Shown: piece by piece, positions 55,329-62,183 of the stretch
Numbering within the stretch: position 1 is the first letter of the stretch
How the letters are laid out: each line of letters opens with the position of its first letter
NCBI RefSeq assembly: GCF_002979755.1
Contig: NZ_PCPP01000002.1
Span: forward strand, 558,001 to 622,000
Direction: 5' to 3'
Length of the DNA: 64,000 bases
DNA from: Chryseobacterium culicis
GTDB lineage: Bacteria; Bacteroidota; Bacteroidia; Flavobacteriales; Weeksellaceae
Position numbers and translations under genes: made by a program
The notes under the pieces: generated by a model
The model's input: the letters and a program-made list of their open reading frames with translations, nothing else
The model's database searches: none
What the model was told of the DNA's origin: nothing

Positions 55329-56036
55329 AAATTATACTCCATGGCATTCATTCCATTGAAATCCATATTATACTATAGAAACTCCTACAGAGAATGACGA
55401 ATAGAATGCCTTTACTTTCATATAAATGATGACTGACAATTACAACGGGCATAAAGATGTTATACACACACACTTTGTCATTCCGTAGGAATCTCTACAA
55501 AACATTAGAGAGATAAATCAAACCAGCATTGCAATTTTATCGGAAATAAAATCCTTGCGCCTTAAAAAAACAGTAAGCATTTTAAAAAAACTTGCGTCTT
55601 TGCGTTTCCAACTTTACACCATACCAAAACATAATTCAAAAAAGGTAATAGATTTTTTGTTGGATAAACGCAAAGGCGCAAAGAAGATAAAAATTGTGTT
55701 GTTTTTAAGGACGCAAGAAAATCAAAGATTTTAAGCAAGTTTACTTCTTGATTGAAAATCTTATTCAAAAACATTAAGTATTCGGAAACATTTTTAGCAC
55801 CTTTTGATTCCTAACAAAACATAAAAAAGCTCTGCCAAAAACATCAGCGGAGCTTTTATCAACAAGATTAAATTGTATATAAAGAACTAAATTTTTTGTT
55901 TAGATCTCAAATTTAAATCAAAGTTCGGGATAAAATTATACTGGCGACAGGCACAGTTTTATAATTTTTGTGGGTAACAGTAGATAACCATCAATGACAT
56001 TCATCATAAATTATACATAAAACAGTTTTGAAGTAG
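55329..56036. repeat. Gene-free block of inverted repeats and a second terminator hairpin
   Basis: About 710 bp with no credible gene. Inverted repeat A: TAGAAACTCCTACAGAG... (55376-55401) against ...CCGTAGGAATCTCTAC (55474-55498). Inverted repeat B: CTTGCGTCTTTGCGTTT (55591-55607) against AAACGCAAAGGCGCAAAG (55666-55683). A terminator-like 11-bp hairpin AAAAGCTCTGC/GCGGAGCTTTT lies at 55826-55858. The two IR pairs resemble palindromes scattered through Chryseobacterium-like genomes. The only frame here (minus strand 55562-55774) is judged spurious. Confidence 0.7.
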
Positions 56037-56044
56037 TATATTTG
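56037..56044 (+). promoter_or_regulatory. -7 element before the first Cys-motif membrane protein
   Basis: TATATTTG, an exact TAnnTTTG match. It overlaps a possible GTG start at 56044, ruling out that codon if this promoter is used, and supports the TTG start at 56062. Confidence 0.6.
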
Positions 56045-56061
56045 TGACAGAGAAAAAATCG

Positions 56062-56424
56062 TTGAGGTTATTTATTTCCATATTCGTCATTTTTACCATT
56101 GCATTACGTCCCGTTTTGCCATTGGTAAACTATGCGGTGAACTATGATTATATTGTGAAAAACCTTTGTGAGAACAGAAGTGTACCACAATCAACATGTA
56201 AGGGAAAATGCTATGTGGAAAAAGAACTGGCAAAAACAGAAAAACAGTCCAATAGCTCTCAAACCATAAAGATTGCAGGATTAGATGCCTTTATCTCTCA
56301 TGATATCCTTTCCTTCTCTTCACTACTCAACTCGGAATTGATTACTGGGATTCCTGATTCAAGTTACTTTAATTCTCATTCTTCAGAATATTTTTCCAGG
56401 ATTTTCCATCCTCCATTAGCTTAA
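56062..56424 (+). CDS. Small membrane-anchored protein with a C-x9-C-x3-C motif (paralogue 1)
   Basis: 120 aa from TTG at 56062. That start makes it align end to end with the protein at 58405-58773, with Cys at exactly 36, 46 and 50 in both; a longer GTG start (56044) would overlap the -7 box. One N-terminal hydrophobic segment (RLFISIFVIFTIALRP), then NYAVNYDYIVKNLC, CKGKCYVEKELAK, a Ser-rich linker and a C-terminal IFHPP. Of 45 residues around the motif 31 are identical to the paralogue. No named family recognised. The Cys motif and the neighbouring YHS and SCO genes suggest a metal role, probably copper. Confidence 0.75.
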   Translation: MRLFISIFVIFTIALRPVLPLVNYAVNYDYIVKNLCENRSVPQSTCKGKCYVEKELAKTEKQSNSSQTIKIAGLDAFISHDILSFSSLLNSELITGIPDSSYFNSHSSEYFSRIFHPPLA

Positions 56425-56597
56425 TTCTATTTTAAACTATATTTTTAGTTTATGAATTGGAGGTACTGAAACTTTCAATTAAAAGCCATTACTACACCTT
56501 GCATCATTAAATTTGGGGTTTAATTTCCCACAATTTATAACGCTGTGCTTTGTGTTCTAAGTTAATTTATCATTATTAATTTCAATTTAACATTAAA

Positions 56598-56873
56598 ATG
56601 AAATCTCCTCTTATTTTGACGGCAATGCTGTCAATATCATTATTGTCGTGTGCCAAGGAAACGCCTCAGGTAAAGCATGCAAGCCACATGGATTCTTCCG
56701 GAAAGAAAATAGAAAATGTACAGATCGTAAATGAAGTAGACCCGATTTGCCACATGGAAACGGCCGGATCTCTGAAAGATACAGCGGTATATAAAAATAA
56801 AACGTACGGTTTTTGTAGTGTTTACTGCAAAGATGAATTCAAAAAAAGCCCTGAGAAATATGCCCAAAAATAA
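56598..56873 (+). CDS. YHS-domain lipoprotein
   Basis: 91 aa. Lipoprotein signal MKSPLILTAMLSISLLSC with Cys18. The YHS domain spans about 45-90: DPICHM (Cys51) and YGFCSVYCKDEFKKSPEKY with Cys73 and Cys77. YHS domains occur in copper/silver and other heavy-metal proteins and are thought to bind metal. As a periplasm-facing lipoprotein it could hand copper to the SCO protein, whose gene overlaps its 3' end by 14 bp. A TAnnTTTG box lies at 56508-56515, 82 nt upstream. Confidence 0.88.
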   Translation: MKSPLILTAMLSISLLSCAKETPQVKHASHMDSSGKKIENVQIVNEVDPICHMETAGSLKDTAVYKNKTYGFCSVYCKDEFKKSPEKYAQK

Positions 56874-57537
56874 TAAGACCAATAATAAAAGTAAAGTAAT
56901 CATGCCCATTGTGGTTTTTGCATTGCTTTTCGTAGGAATCGGTGTCGGAATGGGGTATTTTAAAAAGAGCCTTTATACCGTAATGAAAGTTCCGGATTTT
57001 GAACTGACAGATCAGAACAGTAAAAAAATCACCAATAAAGATATGTTGGGAAAGGTCTATCTCGTAGAATTTTTCTTCAGTAAATGTCCTACAATATGTC
57101 CGGTGATGAATACCAATATGAAGGCTATTCAGAATCAGATCGATGATCCGAATTTCGGTATTATCTCCATCAGCATTGATCCGGAAAATGATACTCCTGC
57201 AGCACTGAAAGAACATGCTCAAAGAATAGGAGCGAAGTCTCCAAACTGGCATTTTCTGACCGGAGACCGTAGCTATATTGGTGATCTCGCGGATAAATTT
57301 AATATCTATGTGGGGGACAAAGAAGATGAAGGAGAAAGCCTGAACCACAGCGGAATGATCGCTCTGGTAGATCAGGATGGAAATATCCGATGCAGATATA
57401 ACAAAGAAAATATGCCTATTCTGTATTATTCAGGATTGAATTATGGAGATCCGGAAGGTAAAACACCTATGCTGACCGGAAAATACCATCCGGACAGAGA
57501 AATTCTGATTGAGGATATTAAGAAATTATTGAAATAA
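56860..57537 (+). CDS. SCO1/SenC/PrrC-family copper chaperone
   Basis: 225 aa from the ATG at 56860, chosen because it overlaps the YHS stop by 14 bp and leads into a single N-terminal membrane anchor (VIMPIVVFALLFVGIGVGMGYF). The thioredoxin-like fold has the copper-binding FFFSKCPTICPVM (Cys76, Cys80) and His163 in LNHSGMIALVD, the full C-x3-C plus His site. SCO proteins load copper into the CuA centre of cytochrome oxidase or act as redox sensors. No oxidase genes are in the window, so the client may be elsewhere or a neighbour product. Confidence 0.94.
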   Translation: MPKNNKTNNKSKVIMPIVVFALLFVGIGVGMGYFKKSLYTVMKVPDFELTDQNSKKITNKDMLGKVYLVEFFFSKCPTICPVMNTNMKAIQNQIDDPNFGIISISIDPENDTPAALKEHAQRIGAKSPNWHFLTGDRSYIGDLADKFNIYVGDKEDEGESLNHSGMIALVDQDGNIRCRYNKENMPILYYSGLNYGDPEGKTPMLTGKYHPDREILIEDIKKLLK

Positions 57538-57540
57538 GGA

Positions 57541-57688
57541 AAGCTGGGAGAGTGAAGCTGGAAGCTGGATGTACTTCCGGACGATAAAGATGTAGCGGTT
57601 TTTAGATAGCTATAGAAGCAAATAGAAGTTGAAGAATTTATGTTATGACATTAATTACTTCCAGCCTCCAACCCCCATCTTCCAGCCT
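57541..57688. repeat. Imperfect inverted repeat between the SCO and superoxide dismutase genes
   Basis: GAAGCTGGGAGAGTGAAGCTGG (57539-57560 region, continuing GAAGCTGG) faces CTTCCAGCCTCCAACC and CATCTTCCAGCCT (57658-57688). The purine/pyrimidine-rich arms resemble a dispersed palindrome. A possible upstream extension of the superoxide dismutase frame (from 57645) falls inside this repeat and was not used. Confidence 0.55.
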
Positions 57689-57725
57689 AAAAAGAAAACA
57701 TTGTTCAACCATAAACAAAAACATT

Positions 57726-58400
57726 ATGAAGATTTTGAAAATAGCTGCTGTAACTGCAGTTTTCGCGGCTCAGTTTACGCTGGCTCAGTTTAAGCAGACT
57801 CCTTTACCATACGCTTATAATGCTTTGGAAGGGAATATTGATGCCCAAACGATGGAAATTCATTATTCAAAACATGCGGCAGCGTATGTCGCTAACCTGA
57901 ATAAAGCAATTACAGGAACTCCACAGGAAAAAGAAACGTTGTTTCAGATTCTTTCCAATGTTTCAAAATTGCCCGCTGCAGTAAGAAATAATGCAGGAGG
58001 ACATTACAATCACGAACTGTTCTGGACGGTTCTTACTCCTCAGAAGAATACGCAACCTTCTGCAAAATTGGTAAAAGCCATCACTGAAACTTTCGGAAGT
58101 ATGGATGCTTTTAAAGAAAAAATGGCTAAAGCAGGAGCAGACCGTTTTGGATCAGGATGGGCATGGCTTTCCGTAGATAAAAATGGAAAATTGTTTGTTT
58201 CTTCAACGCCTAACCAGGATAATCCTTTGATGGATGTGGTGGAAGAGAAGGGAACTCCTATCTTCGGAATTGATGTCTGGGAACATGCATATTATTTGAA
58301 ATATCAGAATAAAAGAGCAGACTATCTTACCGCGATCTGGAATGTTACCAACTGGAAAGAAATCAGCAGAAGATATGACGAAGCTTTAAGCAAGAAATAA
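57726..58400 (+). CDS. Exported Fe/Mn superoxide dismutase
   Basis: 224 aa from the ATG at 57726, which starts a signal peptide ([20 protein letters not shown]). The mature enzyme has [11 protein letters not shown], metal ligands His46, His96, Asp183 and His187 ([27 protein letters not shown]) and the [12 protein letters not shown] core. Family identity is secure; Fe or Mn use is not decided. Most Fe/Mn SODs are cytoplasmic, so a periplasmic form is notable. It may protect envelope metal sites, fitting the copper and peroxidase genes around it. The next gene starts 4 nt after its stop. Confidence 0.95.
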   Translation: MKILKIAAVTAVFAAQFTLAQFKQTPLPYAYNALEGNIDAQTMEIHYSKHAAAYVANLNKAITGTPQEKETLFQILSNVSKLPAAVRNNAGGHYNHELFWTVLTPQKNTQPSAKLVKAITETFGSMDAFKEKMAKAGADRFGSGWAWLSVDKNGKLFVSSTPNQDNPLMDVVEEKGTPIFGIDVWEHAYYLKYQNKRADYLTAIWNVTNWKEISRRYDEALSKK

Positions 58401-58404
58401 TCTG

Positions 58405-58773
58405 ATGAAATTATTTTACAGCATACTTTTTACTTTTTACATGGTGCTAAGACCTTTAGTACCCGTGGTAGAGTATGCTGTAAATTATGATTATATCGTT
58501 AAAGTTCTCTGTATTAATAAATCCAGGCCAGAGGTTCACTGTAACGGAAAGTGTTACCTGAGTAAAGAATTGGCTAAAACCAATGATTCAGAATCTTCAC
58601 CTTTTCAGAAGCTCAAAAACTCAGGACAGAAAATCCTTGATACCTATATCCTGCCTGAAACTGCAGAGATTATTACTACTGAAAAACAATCGTTTTTCAA
58701 TTTCAACTTCACTTATGAAACGGCCTATTCTTTTCTGTTTCTTACCCATATTTTCAAACCACCGGTTTTTTAA
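58405..58773 (+). CDS. Small membrane-anchored protein with a C-x9-C-x3-C motif (paralogue 2)
   Basis: 122 aa. N-terminal hydrophobic segment KLFYSILFTFYMVLRPLVP, then EYAVNYDYIVKVLC, CNGKCYLSKELAKT with Cys at 36, 46 and 50, a polar linker, and a C-terminal IFKPP. Paralogue of 56062-56424 (31 of 45 residues identical around the motif). Only 4 nt separate it from the superoxide dismutase gene, so the two are probably translated together. Topology: anchor then periplasmic Cys domain, unless the segment is cleaved. Function unknown; metal handling suspected from motif and context. Confidence 0.8.
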   Translation: MKLFYSILFTFYMVLRPLVPVVEYAVNYDYIVKVLCINKSRPEVHCNGKCYLSKELAKTNDSESSPFQKLKNSGQKILDTYILPETAEIITTEKQSFFNFNFTYETAYSFLFLTHIFKPPVF

Positions 58774-58792
58774 GTTCAACGATCACTATTCA

Positions 58793-58905
58793 ACCACAAA
58801 AGTCACAAAAGCATAGATAAATAAAAAAGCTTACGTGTTCTTATTGTGCATAAAACTTACCACTTGATATACCTTAAGTGTAAGAACTTTGGTGTCTTTT
58901 GTGGT
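58793..58905. repeat. Long nested inverted repeat
   Basis: Outer arms ACCACAAAAGTCACAAAAG (58793-58811) and CTTTGGTGTCTTTTGTGGT (58887-58905) match at 17 of 19 positions. Inside, CTTACCACTT faces AAGTGTAAG. About 113 bp in total, gene-free, resembling a palindromic intergenic element; it could also act as a transcription end between the SOD unit and the MbnP unit. Confidence 0.65.
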
Positions 58906-58961
58906 AAAAAAAAAGAATGTTTTCACATTCAACAATTATCCTTCAACTTAAAAAATCAACA

Positions 58962-59792
58962 ATGAAAATTTCTCAATTTTTATCACTATTCTTTATTGCC
59001 TTTACTTTATTCTCTTTCGTAGCCTGCGAAAACAGCAGAGATGACGAAAATCCACAGGATACTACGCCCGGAAAGCTTCAGATTAAATTTGAAAACGGAT
59101 TTAATAATGTAGGAGATATTGTCCTGAATCAAACGGTTCAGACTTCTTCTAATGGACAGAAACATAATTTTTCTGCTTTAAAATATGTAATCAGTAACAT
59201 TTCCCTGATAGACGAGAACGGGAATGAGTTTAAATACAATGAAAACAATCCTGATAAAGGTGCTTTCATAGTAGATCAGGCTGATGCGGTAGCCGGAATT
59301 ATATACCTCAACCTGGAAGGTATTCCGAAAAATAATTATAAAAAAATAAAATTCGGATTAGGAATCAGCCAGAAAGCTTACTTATTGGGACAAGACGGTC
59401 AAGCTGAATTCTGGACAAAAGCCAAGCAGAAAGGGATGTCATGGTCATGGGCAGCCGGATATGTTTTTGTAAAACTGGAAGGAAAATATGGAGCAGATTC
59501 TCCATCAAAGGAATTTATGAATCATACAGGAAATATGGGAAATACTACAGAAAATAATACCCCTGATCTTTATCGTGAAATTACGTTGAATCTTCCAACA
59601 ACAGCCAGAGTAACAGGACAAATCCGCCCTTCTGTTCATATTCTGGCAGATCTTAATCAGTTTTTGAGTGGAGATAAAGCGCTTACGCTTACCACAACTA
59701 ATGATATGCTGATGGGTTCAAATCAACATCTGGTAGACGTTACCAATAACCTTACAAAAATGTTTAAAGTAGATCACGTTCATAATGATTAA
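58962..59792 (+). CDS. MbnP-family copper-binding lipoprotein
   Basis: 276 aa from the ATG at 58962, which starts a lipoprotein signal (KISQFLSLFFIAFTLFSFVAC, Cys22); a frame-open ATG 45 bp upstream is disregarded. The mature part begins GKLQIKFENGFNNVGDIVL and contains LKYVISNISLID, ISQKAYLLGQ and GMSWSWAAGYVFVKLEG, the MbnP pattern. In methanotrophs MbnP binds copper after one Trp is oxidised to kynurenine by MbnH, encoded here 8 bp overlapping downstream. Conserved Trp residues in SWSWAAGY are candidates. Outside methanotrophs the pair's role is not fixed; copper capture is the best inference. Confidence 0.88.
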   Translation: MKISQFLSLFFIAFTLFSFVACENSRDDENPQDTTPGKLQIKFENGFNNVGDIVLNQTVQTSSNGQKHNFSALKYVISNISLIDENGNEFKYNENNPDKGAFIVDQADAVAGIIYLNLEGIPKNNYKKIKFGLGISQKAYLLGQDGQAEFWTKAKQKGMSWSWAAGYVFVKLEGKYGADSPSKEFMNHTGNMGNTTENNTPDLYREITLNLPTTARVTGQIRPSVHILADLNQFLSGDKALTLTTTNDMLMGSNQHLVDVTNNLTKMFKVDHVHND

Positions 59793-60834
59793 TTTTTTTG
59801 TAAAAACAATACTGGTTCTGTGTGTATTTCTGCTGAGTTGTATTTCCTGTTCAGATGAGGTGATACAGCCGCTGGAAAAAGATGAAGCATATAATCTGCA
59901 GTTTCCTTCTTATTTTCCTGAAATGACTTTTGATACATCAACGAATCCGGTGACAAAAAACGGAGTAGAATTGGGAAGAAAATTATTCTACGAAGGAAGA
60001 CTTTCCCGGAATAATACCATTTCATGCGGTTTCTGCCATATTCAGGAAAACGCTTTTACCCATCATGGGCATACAGTAAGCCATGGGGTAGATGACAGAA
60101 TTGGAATCAGAAATGCTCCACCCATTCAGAATATGGCTTTTTTGAAAAGATATATGTGGGACGGGGTCATTCATAATCTTAATGAACAACCCATCAGCCC
60201 CATTACAGACATCAATGAAATGGACAGCTCCATACCGGAAGCTATTTCAAAAATAAAAGATGACCAGAAGTATAAAAAACTTTTCAGGGAAGCTTATGGA
60301 GATGAAACGATTACCGGAGAAAGAATTCTAAAAGCGCTGTCACAGTTTATGGCTTCTTTAATTTCTGCAGATTCAAAATATGACAGATTCAGACAGGGAA
60401 AAGAGCAGCTAACTTCAGCAGAATCCCAGGGAATGGCTTTATTCGGTCAGAAATGTGCCTCTTGTCATAGTGGAGAATTATTTACCGATGAAAGCTTCCG
60501 CAATACAGGAATGTATTATAACACCGAGTTCAAAGATGCGGGACGCTACAGAGTTACTCTTAATCAGGTAGACTGGATGAAATTCCGTGTTCCGAGTCTG
60601 AGAAATGTAGAATATACAGCACCTTATATGCATGACGGAAGATTTTACACCTTAGAGGCGGTACTTAACTTCTATTCAGGTCAGGTAGAAGATAATCCCA
60701 ATCTGGATTCGCAGCTGAAACAGAATGGGCATATTGGTATTGCTATGAACAGTCAGGAAAAACAGTCGATTATTGCATTCCTGAAAACATTATCAGATAA
60801 AAGTTTTATATCCAATCCAAAATTTGCAGAATAA
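59785..60834 (+). CDS. MbnH-family di-haem cytochrome c peroxidase-like lipoprotein
   Basis: 349 aa. Lipoprotein signal VKTILVLCVFLLSCISC; two haem-binding motifs CGFCH (81-85) and CASCH (224-228); VELGRKLFYEGRLS, DLNE-type INEMDSSIP and YMHDGRF match the bacterial di-haem peroxidase/MauG/MbnH group. MbnH uses a bis-Fe(IV) state to oxidise a Trp of MbnP. The start overlaps the MbnP stop by 8 bp, a strong sign that they act together. A plain cytochrome c peroxidase is the alternative, but context favours MbnH. Confidence 0.9.
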   Translation: MINFFVKTILVLCVFLLSCISCSDEVIQPLEKDEAYNLQFPSYFPEMTFDTSTNPVTKNGVELGRKLFYEGRLSRNNTISCGFCHIQENAFTHHGHTVSHGVDDRIGIRNAPPIQNMAFLKRYMWDGVIHNLNEQPISPITDINEMDSSIPEAISKIKDDQKYKKLFREAYGDETITGERILKALSQFMASLISADSKYDRFRQGKEQLTSAESQGMALFGQKCASCHSGELFTDESFRNTGMYYNTEFKDAGRYRVTLNQVDWMKFRVPSLRNVEYTAPYMHDGRFYTLEAVLNFYSGQVEDNPNLDSQLKQNGHIGIAMNSQEKQSIIAFLKTLSDKSFISNPKFAE

Positions 60835-60846
60835 TTTATAGAAAAC

Positions 60847-61794
60847 ATGAAGAAGATTATAGTAATAATAAGTTTAATCCTGTTTGGGCAATATCAGGCA
60901 AAAACTATCAGAGATAGTGCATATATAGCTCCGGACAGCTTTAGCAGATTTGATTTTGATGATGATTGTGATGCCTGTGGCTGTGCTGCAGGAAACGGTT
61001 CTTCCGGCTTTGAGTCTTTATTGAATCCACAGTTTATCGGAATCAAATATTTTGCCCAGCATTACAAAGCAAAAGAAAACCTATTTGTGAAAGATCTTAC
61101 ACAAGATCAGTATTTTAATACCTTACAGCTTTGGGGAAAGATTCCTTTAACTAAAAAACTGAGTGTATATGCAAGTCTGCCCTTCCATTTCCATGAAAAA
61201 AAAACCCAACAGGGAGATATCAAAATCAATGGAATCGGGGATCTTAATCTGATGGGAATTTATCAGCTGATGAGTTCTAAAGATAATTTTCACCACTTAA
61301 GCGGAGGGTTGGGTGTGAAAATTCCTTTAGGGAAATTCGATGAAAAAGGAGCTTCCGGCGTTAATCCGAGTTTTCAGCTGGGAACCGGCAGCTGGGATTA
61401 TCAGGCCGCTTTGAATTATAAGTTTCAGAAAAATAAAGTAGCTGTGTTGGTGAATACAGATTATACCATCAAAATGGAGAATAAGAAAAATTACCGATTT
61501 GGAAACCAATGGAACTATGCCGCGACGGGGTTTTATCAGATTGCAGGAAATGAAAAATCCATTTTTTCAGTAAAAACCGGAGTTCAGGGAGAAGTGTATG
61601 CCCAGAATAAACAGTTTGACGAAGCGCTACCCAATACTGCAGGAAGCGCATTGTATGGAAAGTTAGGATTTGAAGCTTCCTATAAAAGGCTGAGTTTGGG
61701 AAGTGAGCTCATGCTTCCTATGTATACCCATCTGGCAGGAGGTGACATCGAAGCAAAATCAAGATTCAGTATTTTCCTGAATATCGGGATTTAA
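60847..61794 (+). CDS. Outer membrane beta-barrel protein with a CxxCxC motif, MbnP/MbnH-associated
   Basis: 315 aa. Signal peptide MKKIIVIISLILFGQYQA, then an acidic segment FDDDCDACGCAAGNGSSG with Cys at 41, 44 and 46, then amphipathic strands (LQLWGKIPLTKKLSVYASLPFHF; GDLNLMGIYQLMS; GGLGVKIPLG; FSIFLNIGI at the C-terminus) as in small transporter-like barrels. The acidic Cys motif just inside the mature N-terminus could catch copper for or from MbnP. Starts 12 nt after MbnH. Transport role unproven. Confidence 0.78.
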   Translation: MKKIIVIISLILFGQYQAKTIRDSAYIAPDSFSRFDFDDDCDACGCAAGNGSSGFESLLNPQFIGIKYFAQHYKAKENLFVKDLTQDQYFNTLQLWGKIPLTKKLSVYASLPFHFHEKKTQQGDIKINGIGDLNLMGIYQLMSSKDNFHHLSGGLGVKIPLGKFDEKGASGVNPSFQLGTGSWDYQAALNYKFQKNKVAVLVNTDYTIKMENKKNYRFGNQWNYAATGFYQIAGNEKSIFSVKTGVQGEVYAQNKQFDEALPNTAGSALYGKLGFEASYKRLSLGSELMLPMYTHLAGGDIEAKSRFSIFLNIGI

Positions 61795-61818
61795 ATAAAA
61801 CCCCTTTTAAAAATCATA

Positions 61819-61842
61819 TTAAAGCTCCTTCGGGAGCTTTAA
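61819..61842 (+). terminator. Hairpin terminator after the MbnP-MbnH-barrel unit
   Basis: TTAAAGCTCC/GGAGCTTTAA stem (61819-61828, 61833-61842) with the very stable UUCG tetraloop closed by C-G. The U-tail is weak (AATTGTTTAT). Confidence 0.7.
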
Positions 61843-61865
61843 TTGTTTATGAATCATTATTTTAA

Positions 61866-61895
61866 TTGGGGGTTAGGAATAATTTTTTATCTTTG
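61866..61895 (+). promoter_or_regulatory. Promoter of the cobalamin-riboswitch unit
   Basis: TTG at 61866-61868 and TATCTTTG at 61888-61895, 19 bp apart, match the Bacteroidota consensus just upstream of the riboswitch. Confidence 0.75.
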
Positions 61896-61899
61896 CCGA

Positions 61900-62100
61900 A
61901 ATTTGGTGAGCCATAAAAAGCTCTTAAAAGGGAATCCGGTGAAAATCCGGAACAGACCCGCTGCTGTAAGCTCCGCACCAAGGTTTTTGAAGAATATATC
62001 CACTGTTTTTTAATGGGAAGGATTTCAAAAATGGAGTAAGTCAGAAGACCTGCCAGAAAATAATCGTTTGACGCTTTCGTGGAATAAAGCTTAGGACATC
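61900..62100 (+). ncRNA. Cobalamin (B12) riboswitch
   Basis: Conserved elements appear in order: TTGGTGAGCC, TTAAAAGGGAAT, CCGGTGAAAATCCGGAACAG, CCCGCTGCTGTAAG, CCACTG (62000-62005), GGGAAGG (62015-62021) and the B12 box AGTCAGAAGACCTGCC ending at 62054. Ends are approximate. It controls the downstream TonB-dependent receptor gene, as B12 riboswitches commonly do for btuB. Confidence 0.95.
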
Positions 62101-62149
62101 AATGATTCTGTGCAGTAACAGCTGTGCTTTGTCGTTGTATTCTTATATC

Positions 62150-62183
62150 CATTAGCGTCTTCATTATCCTAAATGAGCTAATG
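62150..62183 (+). promoter_or_regulatory. Start-codon hairpin of the B12-regulated receptor gene
   Basis: CATTAGC (62150-62156) pairs with GCTAATG (62177-62183), which includes the ATG start; TCATT (62161-62165) pairs with AATGA (62172-62176) directly on top, loop of six. This would hide the start codon and fits translational control by the riboswitch. Confidence 0.6.

Noticed and set aside
55562..55774. Minus-strand 70-residue frame in the repeat block
   Set aside because: It covers an inverted repeat, has no recognisable domain or promoter, and its sequence is explained by the repeat arms.
56818..56859. Longer N-terminus for the SCO protein
   Set aside because: It would overlap most of the conserved C-terminal YHS motif in another frame; the ATG at 56860 leads directly to the membrane anchor.
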